Below are positions 19,180 to 28,272 of a DNA stretch of 64,000 bases, piece by piece. The notes below the pieces were generated by a model. That model saw only the letters and a list, made by a program, of their open reading frames with translations. It was not told the DNA's origin and ran no database searches. The first letter of the stretch is position 1, and the number at the start of each line of letters is the position of its first letter. Source of the DNA: Faecalibacter macacae (GTDB taxonomy: Bacteria; Bacteroidota; Bacteroidia; Flavobacteriales; Weeksellaceae). The stretch is taken from NCBI RefSeq assembly GCF_003687725.1, contig NZ_RDOJ01000001.1:129196-193195 (forward strand). The letters are read 5' to 3'. Position numbers and translations under genes: made by a program.

Positions 19180-20059
19180 AGTATTTTATAGAGACAAGAA
19201 TTTGCTCATACGATCAACTACTGATGAACTTATTATTTGGGAGAGTTTAAATTTTAAACAAAAAAAAATAAATAAGGATGTTCCTAAAATAATTTGGAGT
19301 TTTTGGTTTGATATAGAATATCCTAAAAGTATAGAAATTTGTTTAAAATCTTGGAAATATCATCATCCAAATTATCAGATTAATTTATTAAATAAAAATA
19401 ATTTATTAGAATATTTACCTGATTTTAATTTTTCAATTTTTCAGCACCTTAATCATGCAAACTTAAGTGATATAATTAGATTAGAGCTTCTTTATAATTA
19501 TGGAGGTATATGGTTAGATTGTTCTGTTTTCTTAAATGATAAATTAGATAATCATCTACTAAATTTTTCTAATAACGATCTTGATTTATTGTGTTTTGAA
19601 GGTTATAATCATAATAATAAATTATTACCTATAACTGAATCGTGGTTTTTAATAACTTATAAGAATAATCACTTTATTGAAGTATGGTTAGATTTATTAA
19701 AAAAATGTTTTATTGATTTTGACTATCAAAATTTTTTCAAAAAAAAATACAATAAAGAATATTTGATGATAGAAGAAAAAAATAGGGACTATCTTTATAT
19801 TTACATGTCATCTCTAGTTATTTTAAAAGATGTTGAAAATCTAAAGATAGGATTATTAAACTCGAAAGTAAATGGTTTTTTTTATGATTACGAATTCAAT
19901 TATAATTATGAAAAAATAGGGAAGTATTTTTTATTGAATGCGACATATTCTAATTTTCCTAGTATAATTAAGCTTACAAGTAAAAATAGAAATTCGATAG
20001 ATGTTCTACTAAAAAATAATATGGTAAAAAAAAATAGCATGTTTGGTAAATATATATAA
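19160..20059 (+). CDS. Capsular polysaccharide synthesis protein (GT32-like glycosyltransferase)
   Basis: 299 residues from the ATG at 19160; a TTG at 19148 is the only earlier option. The region VPKIIWSFWF, followed by LSDIIRLELLYNYGGIWLDCSVF, is the signature of Caps_synth/GT32-type enzymes, where the Asp of WLDCS sits in the DxD loop. The second Asp of a strict DxD is replaced by Ser-Val here, so metal binding is uncertain. Very A/T-rich with many Asn and Lys codons. Confidence 0.82.
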   Translation: MKDFLNKVFYRDKNLLIRSTTDELIIWESLNFKQKKINKDVPKIIWSFWFDIEYPKSIEICLKSWKYHHPNYQINLLNKNNLLEYLPDFNFSIFQHLNHANLSDIIRLELLYNYGGIWLDCSVFLNDKLDNHLLNFSNNDLDLLCFEGYNHNNKLLPITESWFLITYKNNHFIEVWLDLLKKCFIDFDYQNFFKKKYNKEYLMIEEKNRDYLYIYMSSLVILKDVENLKIGLLNSKVNGFFYDYEFNYNYEKIGKYFLLNATYSNFPSIIKLTSKNRNSIDVLLKNNMVKKNSMFGKYI

Positions 20060-20934
20060 TGATAACAGTTTTTACACCAACTTATAATAGAGCTTATATA
20101 TTACCCGTTTTATTCAAAAGCTTGCAAAACCAAACAGATAAAAATTTTGAATGGATAATAGTCGATGATGGAAGCACAGATAATACTAAACATATTATTG
20201 AAGAGTTTTTGCAGATTGCTTTTTTTAAAATACATTATTTTAAAAAAGAAAACCAAGGAAAACATATCGCAATTAATTTTGCTGTAAATAAAGCAAAAGG
20301 TGATCTTTTTTTTATAGTTGATAGTGATGATTATTTAGCTAATAACGCAATAGAGTATTTAAATAGTAAATATTCTTTAATTAAAAATGATAATCTTATA
20401 GCAGGAATTGGGATAGCTTACAGATCAATAAAAAATAATAAAAAACTAATGTTGACAAAAGAAATTCCTAATGGCGAAATTTTATCAACATATAATAAAT
20501 TAACATATAAACTAAATATAAAAGGTGAATTTGCTACAGCATTTAAAACTAGTATACAAAAAAAATACCCATACCCATATTTTGAAGGAGAAAATTTCTT
20601 TAGAGAATCATTTGTATATCGCCAAATAGGGAAAGACTATAAAACACTTTATGTAGATGAACCAATTTATTTTGCTGATTATTTATCAGATGGTTTAACA
20701 ATTGAATCATGGAAAATTTTAAAAAAAAATCCACTTGGAGCATCGTTTTTTTTTAAGGAATTAAGTAAAGAAGATATACCAATCAAAGAAAAATTAATTG
20801 CTTTAAATAAATATTGGGATTTTGAATATAACGATATTGAATCTTCAGTATTTTCAAAATTCAAAGGAGTTTCTCTACTATTGTCTGTTATTGTTTTAAT
20901 AAATAAAAAAATAAATTTTATTAATCTTCATTAA
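20059..20934 (+). CDS. Family 2 glycosyltransferase
   Basis: 291 residues: ITVFTPTYNRA, VDDGSTDNT at 35-43, DSDD at 88-91, and a catalytic-type Arg-Glu after the domain (FFRESF). Shares one base with the previous stop. This PTYNRA subgroup is frequent in Bacteroidetes capsule loci. Followed by a 23-base gap and the ABC flippase. Confidence 0.88.
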   Translation: MITVFTPTYNRAYILPVLFKSLQNQTDKNFEWIIVDDGSTDNTKHIIEEFLQIAFFKIHYFKKENQGKHIAINFAVNKAKGDLFFIVDSDDYLANNAIEYLNSKYSLIKNDNLIAGIGIAYRSIKNNKKLMLTKEIPNGEILSTYNKLTYKLNIKGEFATAFKTSIQKKYPYPYFEGENFFRESFVYRQIGKDYKTLYVDEPIYFADYLSDGLTIESWKILKKNPLGASFFFKELSKEDIPIKEKLIALNKYWDFEYNDIESSVFSKFKGVSLLLSVIVLINKKINFINLH

Positions 20935-20957
20935 TAAAAATAAAAAGTTGAAAATAA

Positions 20958-22739
20958 ATGAAAAATAAACTTATAAATCCATTACAATATTTTCCTTATT
21001 TCTATAAATATTTAGGAAATAATATGATATTATTTATTTTTTTAAATATCATGGTTGGTTTATTAGATGGAATTGGTTTAGCAATGTTTATACCACTTTT
21101 AGCTATAGTAATGGGGTCTGAACTAGAAGGAGAATCTTTAGGTAAATTGAATTTTATTGTAGATTTTATTGAAGGTTTAGGATTTGGATTAAACATATAC
21201 GTTGTATTAGCAATGTTAATATCTTTATTTACAATAAAAGGATGTATATATTATTTTAAAGTTATTTGTTTAATAAAATTAAGATTAACATTAATAAAGA
21301 AAATAAGATTATCATTAATTAAGAAATTAAGAAGTCTTTCATATGAAGGTTTTACTAAAATAGATCAAGGTAAAATACAGAATAATATGATAGGTGAGAC
21401 TACAAAACTAATGAGTTCATGTAATCTATATTTTCATGTAATTCAGCATATAGTAATGTTGTTTACATATTTAGTACTTGCGATGTTATCAAATTGGAAA
21501 TTTGCCTTAATGGTTGGTGTTGGGGGCTTATTAACTAATGTTATTTATAAATATGTAAATAGTAAAACTAAAGGGTTTTCACTGAAGCAAATAGGAGTAA
21601 GTAATGAGTTTAATGGATTTTTAATACAATCGGTTCATAATTTTAAATATTTGAAGGCGACAAATTATTTTGATAAATATGAACGAAAATTAACTGATAA
21701 TATTGAACAGAGTTTAAATATTAATTACAGAATGGGAAAAGTTAGTGGTTTTGGAGAAAGTATTAGAGAACCATTAATTATCATAATTATTGCATCTGTT
21801 ATTATGATAATGACACTTTTTTTTGAAGGAAATACAGCTTCTGTTTTAACAAGCTTACTTTTAATATATAGAGGTCTTGCTCATTTAGTGACAATGCAAG
21901 GATATTGGAATGATTTTTTACCATTATCATCTTCAATAGATTCTATAGAAGATATGTTAAGAGAATTTGATAACAATAAAGAAGAAGTAAATAGTACTAT
22001 TATTCCTGCAATATCCGATATCAGTGTAGAAAATATAAGTTTATCATTTGGGAGTAAAAAGGTTATAGATGATGTATCACTTAATATATCAAAAAATAAA
22101 TCAATAGCATTTATAGGAGAAAGTGGTGCTGGTAAAACGACTTTAGCAAATGTCATATGCGGTTTACAAAAACCAAGTGTTGGTACAATAAAAATAGGTA
22201 ATTTGTCTCTTTATGATTGTAACTTAAATTCATATAGAGATAAGATAGGATACATTACGCAGGAGTCTGTTATTTTTGATGATACAATATATAATAATGT
22301 AACATTTTGGTCTGAAAAAACGCCTGAAAATATGGAAAAGTTTTATAAGACAATGGAAACAGTCTCCTTAATGAGTTTTATTAATAATTTAGAATTTAAA
22401 GAAGATACTGAATTAGGAAATAATGGATTATTAATTTCTGGAGGACAAAAACAAAGAATTACAATAGCTAGAGAATTATTTAAGGATATTGAATTGTTGA
22501 TTATGGACGAAGCAACATCAGCATTAGATTCTGAAACTGAAAAATATATTAAAGAAAATATCGATTTACTTCAAGGTAAATGTACAATGATAATTATTGC
22601 ACATAGATTATCTACAATAAAAGATGTTGATGAAATTTATTTAATGGATAAAGGGAAAATAAAAGAATATGGAAATTTTGAAGAGTTATATACTAAATCA
22701 GAAAAATTTAAAAATTTAGTAGAGCTTCAGAAGTTATAA
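20958..22739 (+). CDS. ABC exporter, fused permease-ATPase (MsbA/PglK-like flippase)
   Basis: 593 residues: a six-helix type I exporter domain (about 20-325), then an ATPase with Walker A GESGAGKTT, signature LISGGQKQR, Walker B LLIMDEATSALD and H-loop IIAHR. Placed among glycosyltransferases, it may flip a lipid-linked oligosaccharide as PglK does. It is a second exporter in a locus that already has Wzm/Wzt. AGA and ATA codons dominate, as in the neighbours and unlike the ABC exporter at 32422. Confidence 0.9.
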   Translation: MKNKLINPLQYFPYFYKYLGNNMILFIFLNIMVGLLDGIGLAMFIPLLAIVMGSELEGESLGKLNFIVDFIEGLGFGLNIYVVLAMLISLFTIKGCIYYFKVICLIKLRLTLIKKIRLSLIKKLRSLSYEGFTKIDQGKIQNNMIGETTKLMSSCNLYFHVIQHIVMLFTYLVLAMLSNWKFALMVGVGGLLTNVIYKYVNSKTKGFSLKQIGVSNEFNGFLIQSVHNFKYLKATNYFDKYERKLTDNIEQSLNINYRMGKVSGFGESIREPLIIIIIASVIMIMTLFFEGNTASVLTSLLLIYRGLAHLVTMQGYWNDFLPLSSSIDSIEDMLREFDNNKEEVNSTIIPAISDISVENISLSFGSKKVIDDVSLNISKNKSIAFIGESGAGKTTLANVICGLQKPSVGTIKIGNLSLYDCNLNSYRDKIGYITQESVIFDDTIYNNVTFWSEKTPENMEKFYKTMETVSLMSFINNLEFKEDTELGNNGLLISGGQKQRITIARELFKDIELLIMDEATSALDSETEKYIKENIDLLQGKCTMIIIAHRLSTIKDVDEIYLMDKGKIKEYGNFEELYTKSEKFKNLVELQKL

Positions 22740-22744
22740 AATAT

Positions 22745-23422
22745 ATGGTAATAGGTAACGGATTAATAGCAAATCAATTTTTTGATTATGATAATAATAA
22801 TGTAATTTTTTTTGCATCAGGTGTTTCAAATTCTTTAGAGTGCGACAAACAAGAATTTTTAAAAGAACAAAATTTAATAGAGAAGACTATAAATAATAAT
22901 CCTGATAAACTTATTGTTTATTTTAGTACATGTTCTATTTATGATTCATCTAAATATAAAAGTCCCTACGTATTACATAAATTACATATGGAAGAAATTA
23001 TTAGGGAATCAAAAATAAATTATTTAATTTTTAGAGTAAGTTGTGCAGTAGGAAATGGAGGGAATCCAAATTTACTAATGAATTATCTAATTAATAAATT
23101 TAGAAAATCTTTACCGATAGTTATTCATAAAAACGCATCTAGAAATTTAATTGATGTTGAAGATGTGAGAAATATTACATTAAAATATATAGACAATCTG
23201 GTATATAACCAAATTGTTAATGTTGCTTATGTAGAAAATTTTCAAATAACAGAAATCATTGACAATATAGAAGAAGTCTTTGACCAGGATGTCACTAAGG
23301 AAGTATTAGACCTAGGAGAACATTATTCGATTTATATAAAAGATTTGAATTATAAATTTGAAATTTTAGATAAGAATAAATATTTAAGAAATATGATATT
23401 AAAATATTATATGGATAAATAA
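22745..23422 (+). CDS. Short NAD-dependent epimerase/dehydratase-like protein
   Basis: 225 residues, well under the ~300 of most extended SDR sugar epimerases. The N-terminal VIGNGLIA is a reduced Rossmann G-x-G-x-x-A turn, with STCSIYD as the catalytic Ser/Thr strand and YVLHK carrying the Tyr-x3-Lys pair. It starts 5 bases after the ABC flippase gene and abuts the following glycosyltransferase. It probably acts on a nucleotide-sugar, but the shortened fold leaves activity open. Confidence 0.72.
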   Translation: MVIGNGLIANQFFDYDNNNVIFFASGVSNSLECDKQEFLKEQNLIEKTINNNPDKLIVYFSTCSIYDSSKYKSPYVLHKLHMEEIIRESKINYLIFRVSCAVGNGGNPNLLMNYLINKFRKSLPIVIHKNASRNLIDVEDVRNITLKYIDNLVYNQIVNVAYVENFQITEIIDNIEEVFDQDVTKEVLDLGEHYSIYIKDLNYKFEILDKNKYLRNMILKYYMDK

Positions 23423-24487
23423 ATGAAGATATCAATTATAGCAACTTTTTATAACTCTGTAGATTTAGGCGATTTTGTAAATAAATCTATGAACTGTTTG
23501 CTGAATCAAACTTATAAAAATATTGAATTTATTTGCATAAATGATGGTTCTAAAGATGATACATTATCACAATTAAAAGCTGTATCTAATAAGGATAATA
23601 GGGTAAAAGTTTATAACAAAGAAAATCAGGGTTCTGCTCAATATGCAAAATCATTAGGACAGGAAAAAGCTAGTGGAGACTTTATTATGTTCTTTGATCA
23701 TGACGATATTATATCATTAAATGCAATTGAAGAGGCTGTAAAAGTTTTAAAAAATGATTCAGACCTTGATGCAGTTTCTATGTTAGTAAAAACATACAAT
23801 TCAAATGGTGATCTAAAATCATTTAAAAATTTAGATATTAATATTTCGTCTGCTGTTCCTTTTGATTATAGAATTATGACTGGGTTAGAAATGTTAGAAA
23901 ATACTGTAGGGAATTATACGGTGAATTTTAGAGGTTTAATAAGGAATAATATATTCAAATCGATTTCATATAATTTTTCTGAAAAATTGATAAATGCTGA
24001 TGAAATTGTAGAAAGACTTATATTTTGTAACATTAAAAAAGTATCATCTTGTAAGGGAATTTACAGTCATTACATTTATTACAACTCTTCATTTAAATCA
24101 TCAAATATTAATAGACTAGATATTATAAAATCAGATGTAATTTTAAGACAAATATTTATTAATTCAGGTGTTTATGAAAATCATAAACTAAAATTCGAAT
24201 TGTCTGCTTTTAAAAATATTATAAGTAACATCAAGTTATATCATACCTTAAAAAGTAATCTTAATAAAAGTGAGCGAAAAGAGCAACTAAATAAAATAAA
24301 AAATGGTTATATTAACTTAAATAGATTTTTTTTATGGAAAAACATGAATTTTATTTATAAATGTTATCATGGATTGTCTTTATCTAGCTTTAACTTTCTA
24401 ATTTTCTTTTATTCAATAAGAAAATATTTTAGGTGTATCTTGAGATATACCAATTCACACCAATTTTTATGGGTAAATTTTGCTTAA
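23423..24487 (+). CDS. Family 2 glycosyltransferase with C-terminus overlapped by an antisense gene
   Basis: 354 residues: KISIIATFYNS, INDGSKDDT at 39-47, DHDD at 92-95. The last 59 bases (24429-24487) overlap the tail of the convergent gene on the other strand, so its C-terminal ~19 residues are read from the complement of the other gene. The C-terminus may have been altered when the neighbour was inserted. Confidence 0.85.
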   Translation: MKISIIATFYNSVDLGDFVNKSMNCLLNQTYKNIEFICINDGSKDDTLSQLKAVSNKDNRVKVYNKENQGSAQYAKSLGQEKASGDFIMFFDHDDIISLNAIEEAVKVLKNDSDLDAVSMLVKTYNSNGDLKSFKNLDINISSAVPFDYRIMTGLEMLENTVGNYTVNFRGLIRNNIFKSISYNFSEKLINADEIVERLIFCNIKKVSSCKGIYSHYIYYNSSFKSSNINRLDIIKSDVILRQIFINSGVYENHKLKFELSAFKNIISNIKLYHTLKSNLNKSERKEQLNKIKNGYINLNRFFLWKNMNFIYKCYHGLSLSSFNFLIFFYSIRKYFRCILRYTNSHQFLWVNFA

Positions 24488-25430
24488 TTAGTAATTTTTT
24501 TGATTTTAGGTTTAATCTATTATCGGTTAAATCTGAGACTTTAAATGGTATTATTTTTTTCATACGTAAATATATCTCAGAAACATACTCTTTATCGTTT
24601 AAATATACCTTTAATACCATAAGAATAATAGTGTTTTTTAAATAGATAACTTTCTCTTTAATAAGTTGTTTTATTATTTTAGATTCATTTTTTTTGTATG
24701 ATATTTCAAAATATGAAAGTATAGTCAAATAATTTTCAAAATTAATTTTTGTTCTGTTAAATATTACTGATTCTGAATGTAAATAATAATGATATGTAAT
24801 TTCATCAACTACAGCTAACGAATTTATTTTTTCCATTAAATGTAGCATCCATAGCTCATCTTGTGCATAAAGATTTGGAATAAAAAATAAATTATTTTCT
24901 ATAATAAAATCTCTCTTAATTAACTTATTCCAAGAAACCGCAGGGATATTATCTTTAACATATTCTACAAAAATTTCATGATTATTATAAATGACTTTTT
25001 TTTTAGGTTTTACAGGAAATCCATATGCTTTTTCTGATTGATCAAATGTATTTATCCATTTGTTTTGTCCTACCACAACATCTACTTTTGTTGTAATAGC
25101 ACAATTAACTAAACTGCTAATACAATCTGGTGTAATTACGTCATCGCTATCTAGAAAAAAAATATATTCTCCTTTAGAGTTCAATATTCCTGTATTTCTA
25201 ACAGTTGATAATCCATAGTTTTTATCATGATGCAGTAACTTAATCTTTAGATTTGGGTTTCTGACTATGAAATCTTCAATAATAGAAATGCTATTATCCT
25301 GAGTAAAATCATTAACTAAAATTATTTCTAAATTATTATATAATTGATTTTTTACTGATAATAAGCATTTATAAATATGTTTTTCACATTTGTAAATGGG
25401 TATTGATATGCTTATTAATGGTTGATACAT
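24429..25430 (-). CDS. Family 2 glycosyltransferase on the opposite strand
   Basis: 333 residues: SISIPIYKCEKHIYKC, VNDFTQDNS at 39-47, DSDD at 94-97 and a catalytic-type QDELWM in the second half. It is the only minus-strand gene inside locus 1, converging on the 23423 gene with a 59-base overlap and diverging from the 25506 gene with a 75-base gap. It must have its own promoter in that gap. Base and codon use match the neighbours, so inversion within the locus is as likely as separate acquisition. Confidence 0.87.
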   Translation of the reverse strand: MYQPLISISIPIYKCEKHIYKCLLSVKNQLYNNLEIILVNDFTQDNSISIIEDFIVRNPNLKIKLLHHDKNYGLSTVRNTGILNSKGEYIFFLDSDDVITPDCISSLVNCAITTKVDVVVGQNKWINTFDQSEKAYGFPVKPKKKVIYNNHEIFVEYVKDNIPAVSWNKLIKRDFIIENNLFFIPNLYAQDELWMLHLMEKINSLAVVDEITYHYYLHSESVIFNRTKINFENYLTILSYFEISYKKNESKIIKQLIKEKVIYLKNTIILMVLKVYLNDKEYVSEIYLRMKKIIPFKVSDLTDNRLNLKSKKLLIKQNLPIKIGVNWYISRYT

Positions 25431-25453
25431 AATGTATTATGTTTTTAATTTAC

Positions 25454-25483
25454 TTGTTAAATTACTTTAAATTAATAAATTTG
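25454..25483 (+). promoter_or_regulatory. Promoter with both Bacteroidetes elements
   Basis: TTG at 25454-25456 and TAAATTTG at 25476-25483 are separated by 19 bases, the consensus arrangement of -33 and -7 boxes. It lies 22 bases before the 25506 ATG, just past the inverted gene, so it would restart rightward transcription. Confidence 0.65.
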
Positions 25484-25505
25484 TAAGAACCAATACGCCT
25501 TATTC

Positions 25506-26309
25506 ATGAAATTTTCAATATTAATAGCTCATTACAACAATGATTTATTTTTTAAAGATTGTTACAATTCTATAATTAATCAATCTTATCAAGATTTTGA
25601 AGTTATTATTGTTGATGATTATTCTGAAGTTACATCAATTAAGGAGGTGAAAAATTTAATTAAAAATGATATTAGATTTAAATTTTTTCAAAATAGTAGT
25701 AATAAAGGTGTTGGGTATACGAAAAATAAATGTATCGAATTTGCATCAGGAGATATTTGTGGATTTGTAGATCCAGATGATGCTTTGAGAAATGATGCAG
25801 TTGAGAAAATGGTTGAATTTTTTAAAAAAAAAGATTGTGTAGCAGCATATTCTAAAATGATGTTATGTGATAATCAACTTCAACCAATTAATCCTTTTAA
25901 TAGAACTAAACAAATTATTAATAGAGATAAATATTTTGTAAATATCAATAATAATATCACTCATTTTTTTTCTTTCAAAAAACATATTTATGATTTAACT
26001 GAGAAAATTGATCCTAATTTAAGAAGGGCTGAAGACCAAGATTTATATTTGAAATTATATGAAAAGGGTAGAATTCTTTTTATTGATGATTGTCTCTATA
26101 ATTACAGGCTACATAAAAATGGTTTGACACAAGGTGAGGACAAGGGTAAGAGTGATTTTTTAAATGTAATTAAAAAAACTTTTAAAAGAAGAAAAATAAA
26201 TAAATTTCAAAAATTTGAAGATGAAGATTTGTATAATAAACTAATTAAAAAAGAACAATCAATTAATAAGCGGATTATAAGATATTATTTGAATCATTTT
26301 ATAATTTAA
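25506..26309 (+). CDS. Family 2 glycosyltransferase (paralogue of 17486-18352)
   Basis: 267 residues: SILIAHYNND, VDDYSEVTS at 36-44, VDPDDAL at 88-94 and RRAEDQD in the second half. The blocks shared with the 17486 gene show a within-locus duplication. First gene after the inverted one, with a well-formed promoter upstream (25454-25483). Confidence 0.87.
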   Translation: MKFSILIAHYNNDLFFKDCYNSIINQSYQDFEVIIVDDYSEVTSIKEVKNLIKNDIRFKFFQNSSNKGVGYTKNKCIEFASGDICGFVDPDDALRNDAVEKMVEFFKKKDCVAAYSKMMLCDNQLQPINPFNRTKQIINRDKYFVNINNNITHFFSFKKHIYDLTEKIDPNLRRAEDQDLYLKLYEKGRILFIDDCLYNYRLHKNGLTQGEDKGKSDFLNVIKKTFKRRKINKFQKFEDEDLYNKLIKKEQSINKRIIRYYLNHFII

Positions 26310-26315
26310 TTTAAC

Positions 26316-26345
26316 TAAACTAAACTAAACTAAACTAAACTAAAC
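26316..26345 (+). repeat. Six perfect copies of the pentamer TAAAC before a start codon
   Basis: Six uninterrupted TAAAC units at 26316-26345, preceded by a partial unit, ending 3 bases before the ATG at 26349. Short tandem repeats can slip; here that would change leader length and not the reading frame. Confidence 0.9.
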
Positions 26346-26348
26346 CTG

Positions 26349-27518
26349 ATGAATTCCTCTAAAAATAAGGTAAATATACTTTTTAAACATCGCTCAATGG
26401 AAATGGGTGGGGTGGAAAAAGTGTTATTAAATTTATTAGAAAATCTAGATAAAAATCAATTCGAAATATCATTAGCGTTAAATTTAAATCAAGGTGAATT
26501 AAGGAATTTTATACCTTCGGATATTACTACTTATCGGTTAACAAAAGGTAAAGAAGATTTTCCTGAAAATTATATATTAAATAAATTTAACCTCTTTTTA
26601 AGAGGTATAAAATTGAAAATATTCAAGTTTTTTCCAATCATTCCTAACAAATTTTTAATTAATAATACTGCAGATATAGAAATTGCTTTAGGATTTACAA
26701 TGTTTGATGATGTACTTAATTCTTCAAATAAAAATTCTAAAAAAATTGGTTGGTTTCATACAGAAATTTCTTACTTAAAAGATAAAAAATTAGCGATCAA
26801 ATTATCAAATCAAATTGAACAATTTGATTACGTTTTTTTTGGTTCAATCCAAACATATGAAGATTTTATAAAGGAATTTCCAAATATTATTTTACCACCG
26901 AATCAAGTGATTAGAAATCCTATATTTAAAGAAGAAATTTTGAAGAAATCTGAGGAATTTATCCCCGATATTCTATCTAAAGATCTTGTGTTAGTTTCTG
27001 TGGGTAGATTAGATTCTCGTAAAGGTCATAATGTTTTAATAGATGTGCATTTAGGTCTCTTGAATAAGGGTATAAAAAATAAAATATATCTAATAGGAGA
27101 TGGGATTGAAAAAGATAAATTAAATGCTAGAATAAAAGAAAACAAGATAAATGATACTTTTATTCTATTAGGTTCTTTACTTAATCCATATCCATATGTA
27201 AAAAATGCAGATATTTTTATATTACCATCTGAATCTGAGGGCTGGCCATTAATTTTAGCTGAAGCATTAATATTAAAAAAACATATTTTAGCTACTGATG
27301 TAGGTGGTGTTTCTGAATTAATAACCCATAAAAAAAATGGATATTTAGTTAATTACAATAATGAAGAAATACAGAAAGGAATAGAGGAATTAATAAATGA
27401 TGAAATCTTATTTCAAAATATTAAGAATGAATTAGAAAATAAATCTGAAACATTTAATAATGAAGAAATTTATAATACAATTGAGGAAGTATTTTTAGAT
27501 TTATTAAAAAAGAATTAA
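26349..27518 (+). CDS. Family 4 glycosyltransferase
   Basis: 389-residue GT-B enzyme. The N-terminal MEMGGVEKVLLNLL is the usual GG-E-K acceptor-side loop, VGRLDSRKGHNVLI the phosphate-binding turn, and SESEGWPLILAEALIL the E-x7-E nucleotide-sugar site. It resembles the GT4 encoded at 46361 in locus 2. The six-unit TAAAC repeat sits just before its start, and a strong terminator follows, so it ends locus 1. Confidence 0.9.
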   Translation: MNSSKNKVNILFKHRSMEMGGVEKVLLNLLENLDKNQFEISLALNLNQGELRNFIPSDITTYRLTKGKEDFPENYILNKFNLFLRGIKLKIFKFFPIIPNKFLINNTADIEIALGFTMFDDVLNSSNKNSKKIGWFHTEISYLKDKKLAIKLSNQIEQFDYVFFGSIQTYEDFIKEFPNIILPPNQVIRNPIFKEEILKKSEEFIPDILSKDLVLVSVGRLDSRKGHNVLIDVHLGLLNKGIKNKIYLIGDGIEKDKLNARIKENKINDTFILLGSLLNPYPYVKNADIFILPSESEGWPLILAEALILKKHILATDVGGVSELITHKKNGYLVNYNNEEIQKGIEELINDEILFQNIKNELENKSETFNNEEIYNTIEEVFLDLLKKN

Positions 27519-27523
27519 ATAAA

Positions 27524-27549
27524 AAAACCACAACATTTGTTGTGGTTTT
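27524..27549. terminator. Bidirectional terminator between locus 1 and the two-component system
   Basis: The arms 27524-27535 and 27538-27549 pair perfectly (core CCACAACA/TGTTGTGG) and are flanked by A and T runs on both sides, so it can serve both the plus-strand gene ending at 27518 and the minus-strand gene ending at 27573. Confidence 0.88.
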
Positions 27550-27572
27550 TCTATATAAAAGAATATAATTTC

Positions 27573-28268
27573 TTATTCCTGTACTAAAAGTCTAAAACCT
27601 TCACCGTGGATATTTACAATCTCAACAGCTGGATCTTTCTTTAAATACTTACGTAATTTAGCTATATAAACGTCCATTGAACGTGATGTAAAATAGTTAT
27701 CATCATGCCAAATACGAGTTAATGCAATCTCACGAGGCATTAAGTCGTTTTTATAAACTGCTAATAAACGTAATAATTCGTTTTCTTTTGGAGATAATTT
27801 CTGAGACTTACCATCGTAAATTAATTGTCTTAATTTTGCGTTGAAAGTGAATTTTCCGATTTTGAAATCTTCTTGTTCAAATTTCTCATCTTCTCCAGAA
27901 TTACGTTGTAATACAGCTTTAATTTTGTATAATAAAACTTCAGAATCAAATGGTTTTAACACATAATCATCTGCACCAATTTTATAACCGTTTAATACGT
28001 CTTCACGCATGTTTTTAGCAGTTAAAAATATAATTGGTTGTTCGCTTTTTAATTCTTTGATTTCTTTTCCTAATGTAAATCCGTCCTTTTTAGGCATCAT
28101 TACATCTAAGATACATAAATCATAATCACTTTCCTTGAATTTTGTTAGACCATCCTCTCCGTCAATCGCGTGAGTTACGTCGAAATCATTTATTACTAAA
28201 TAATCCTTTAATACACTTCCAAAGCTAGGATCATCTTCTACTAAAAGTAATTTTTGTTTATCACTCAT
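27573..28268 (-). CDS. OmpR-family response regulator (RprY-like)
   Basis: 231 residues. The receiver domain (about 1-120) has acidic Glu11/Asp12/Asp13, phospho-acceptor Asp55 (LCILDVMMP) and Thr83; a winged-helix DNA-binding domain follows (about 135-230), with the recognition-helix part SRSMDVYIAKLRKYL. It starts 4 bases after the histidine kinase stop, so the pair is co-transcribed. Similar to the RprX/RprY pair of Bacteroides. Target genes unknown. Confidence 0.93.
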   Translation of the reverse strand: MSDKQKLLLVEDDPSFGSVLKDYLVINDFDVTHAIDGEDGLTKFKESDYDLCILDVMMPKKDGFTLGKEIKELKSEQPIIFLTAKNMREDVLNGYKIGADDYVLKPFDSEVLLYKIKAVLQRNSGEDEKFEQEDFKIGKFTFNAKLRQLIYDGKSQKLSPKENELLRLLAVYKNDLMPREIALTRIWHDDNYFTSRSMDVYIAKLRKYLKKDPAVEIVNIHGEGFRLLVQE

Positions 28269-28272
28269 TGAT

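Noticed and set aside
21881-22156. Antisense open frame inside the ABC flippase
   Set aside because: It runs through the Walker A and linker region of a well-supported ABC protein; low-complexity product.
26316-26345. Tandem pentamer as a possible CRISPR or other array
   Set aside because: Units are 5 bases with no spacers; it is a simple short tandem repeat.
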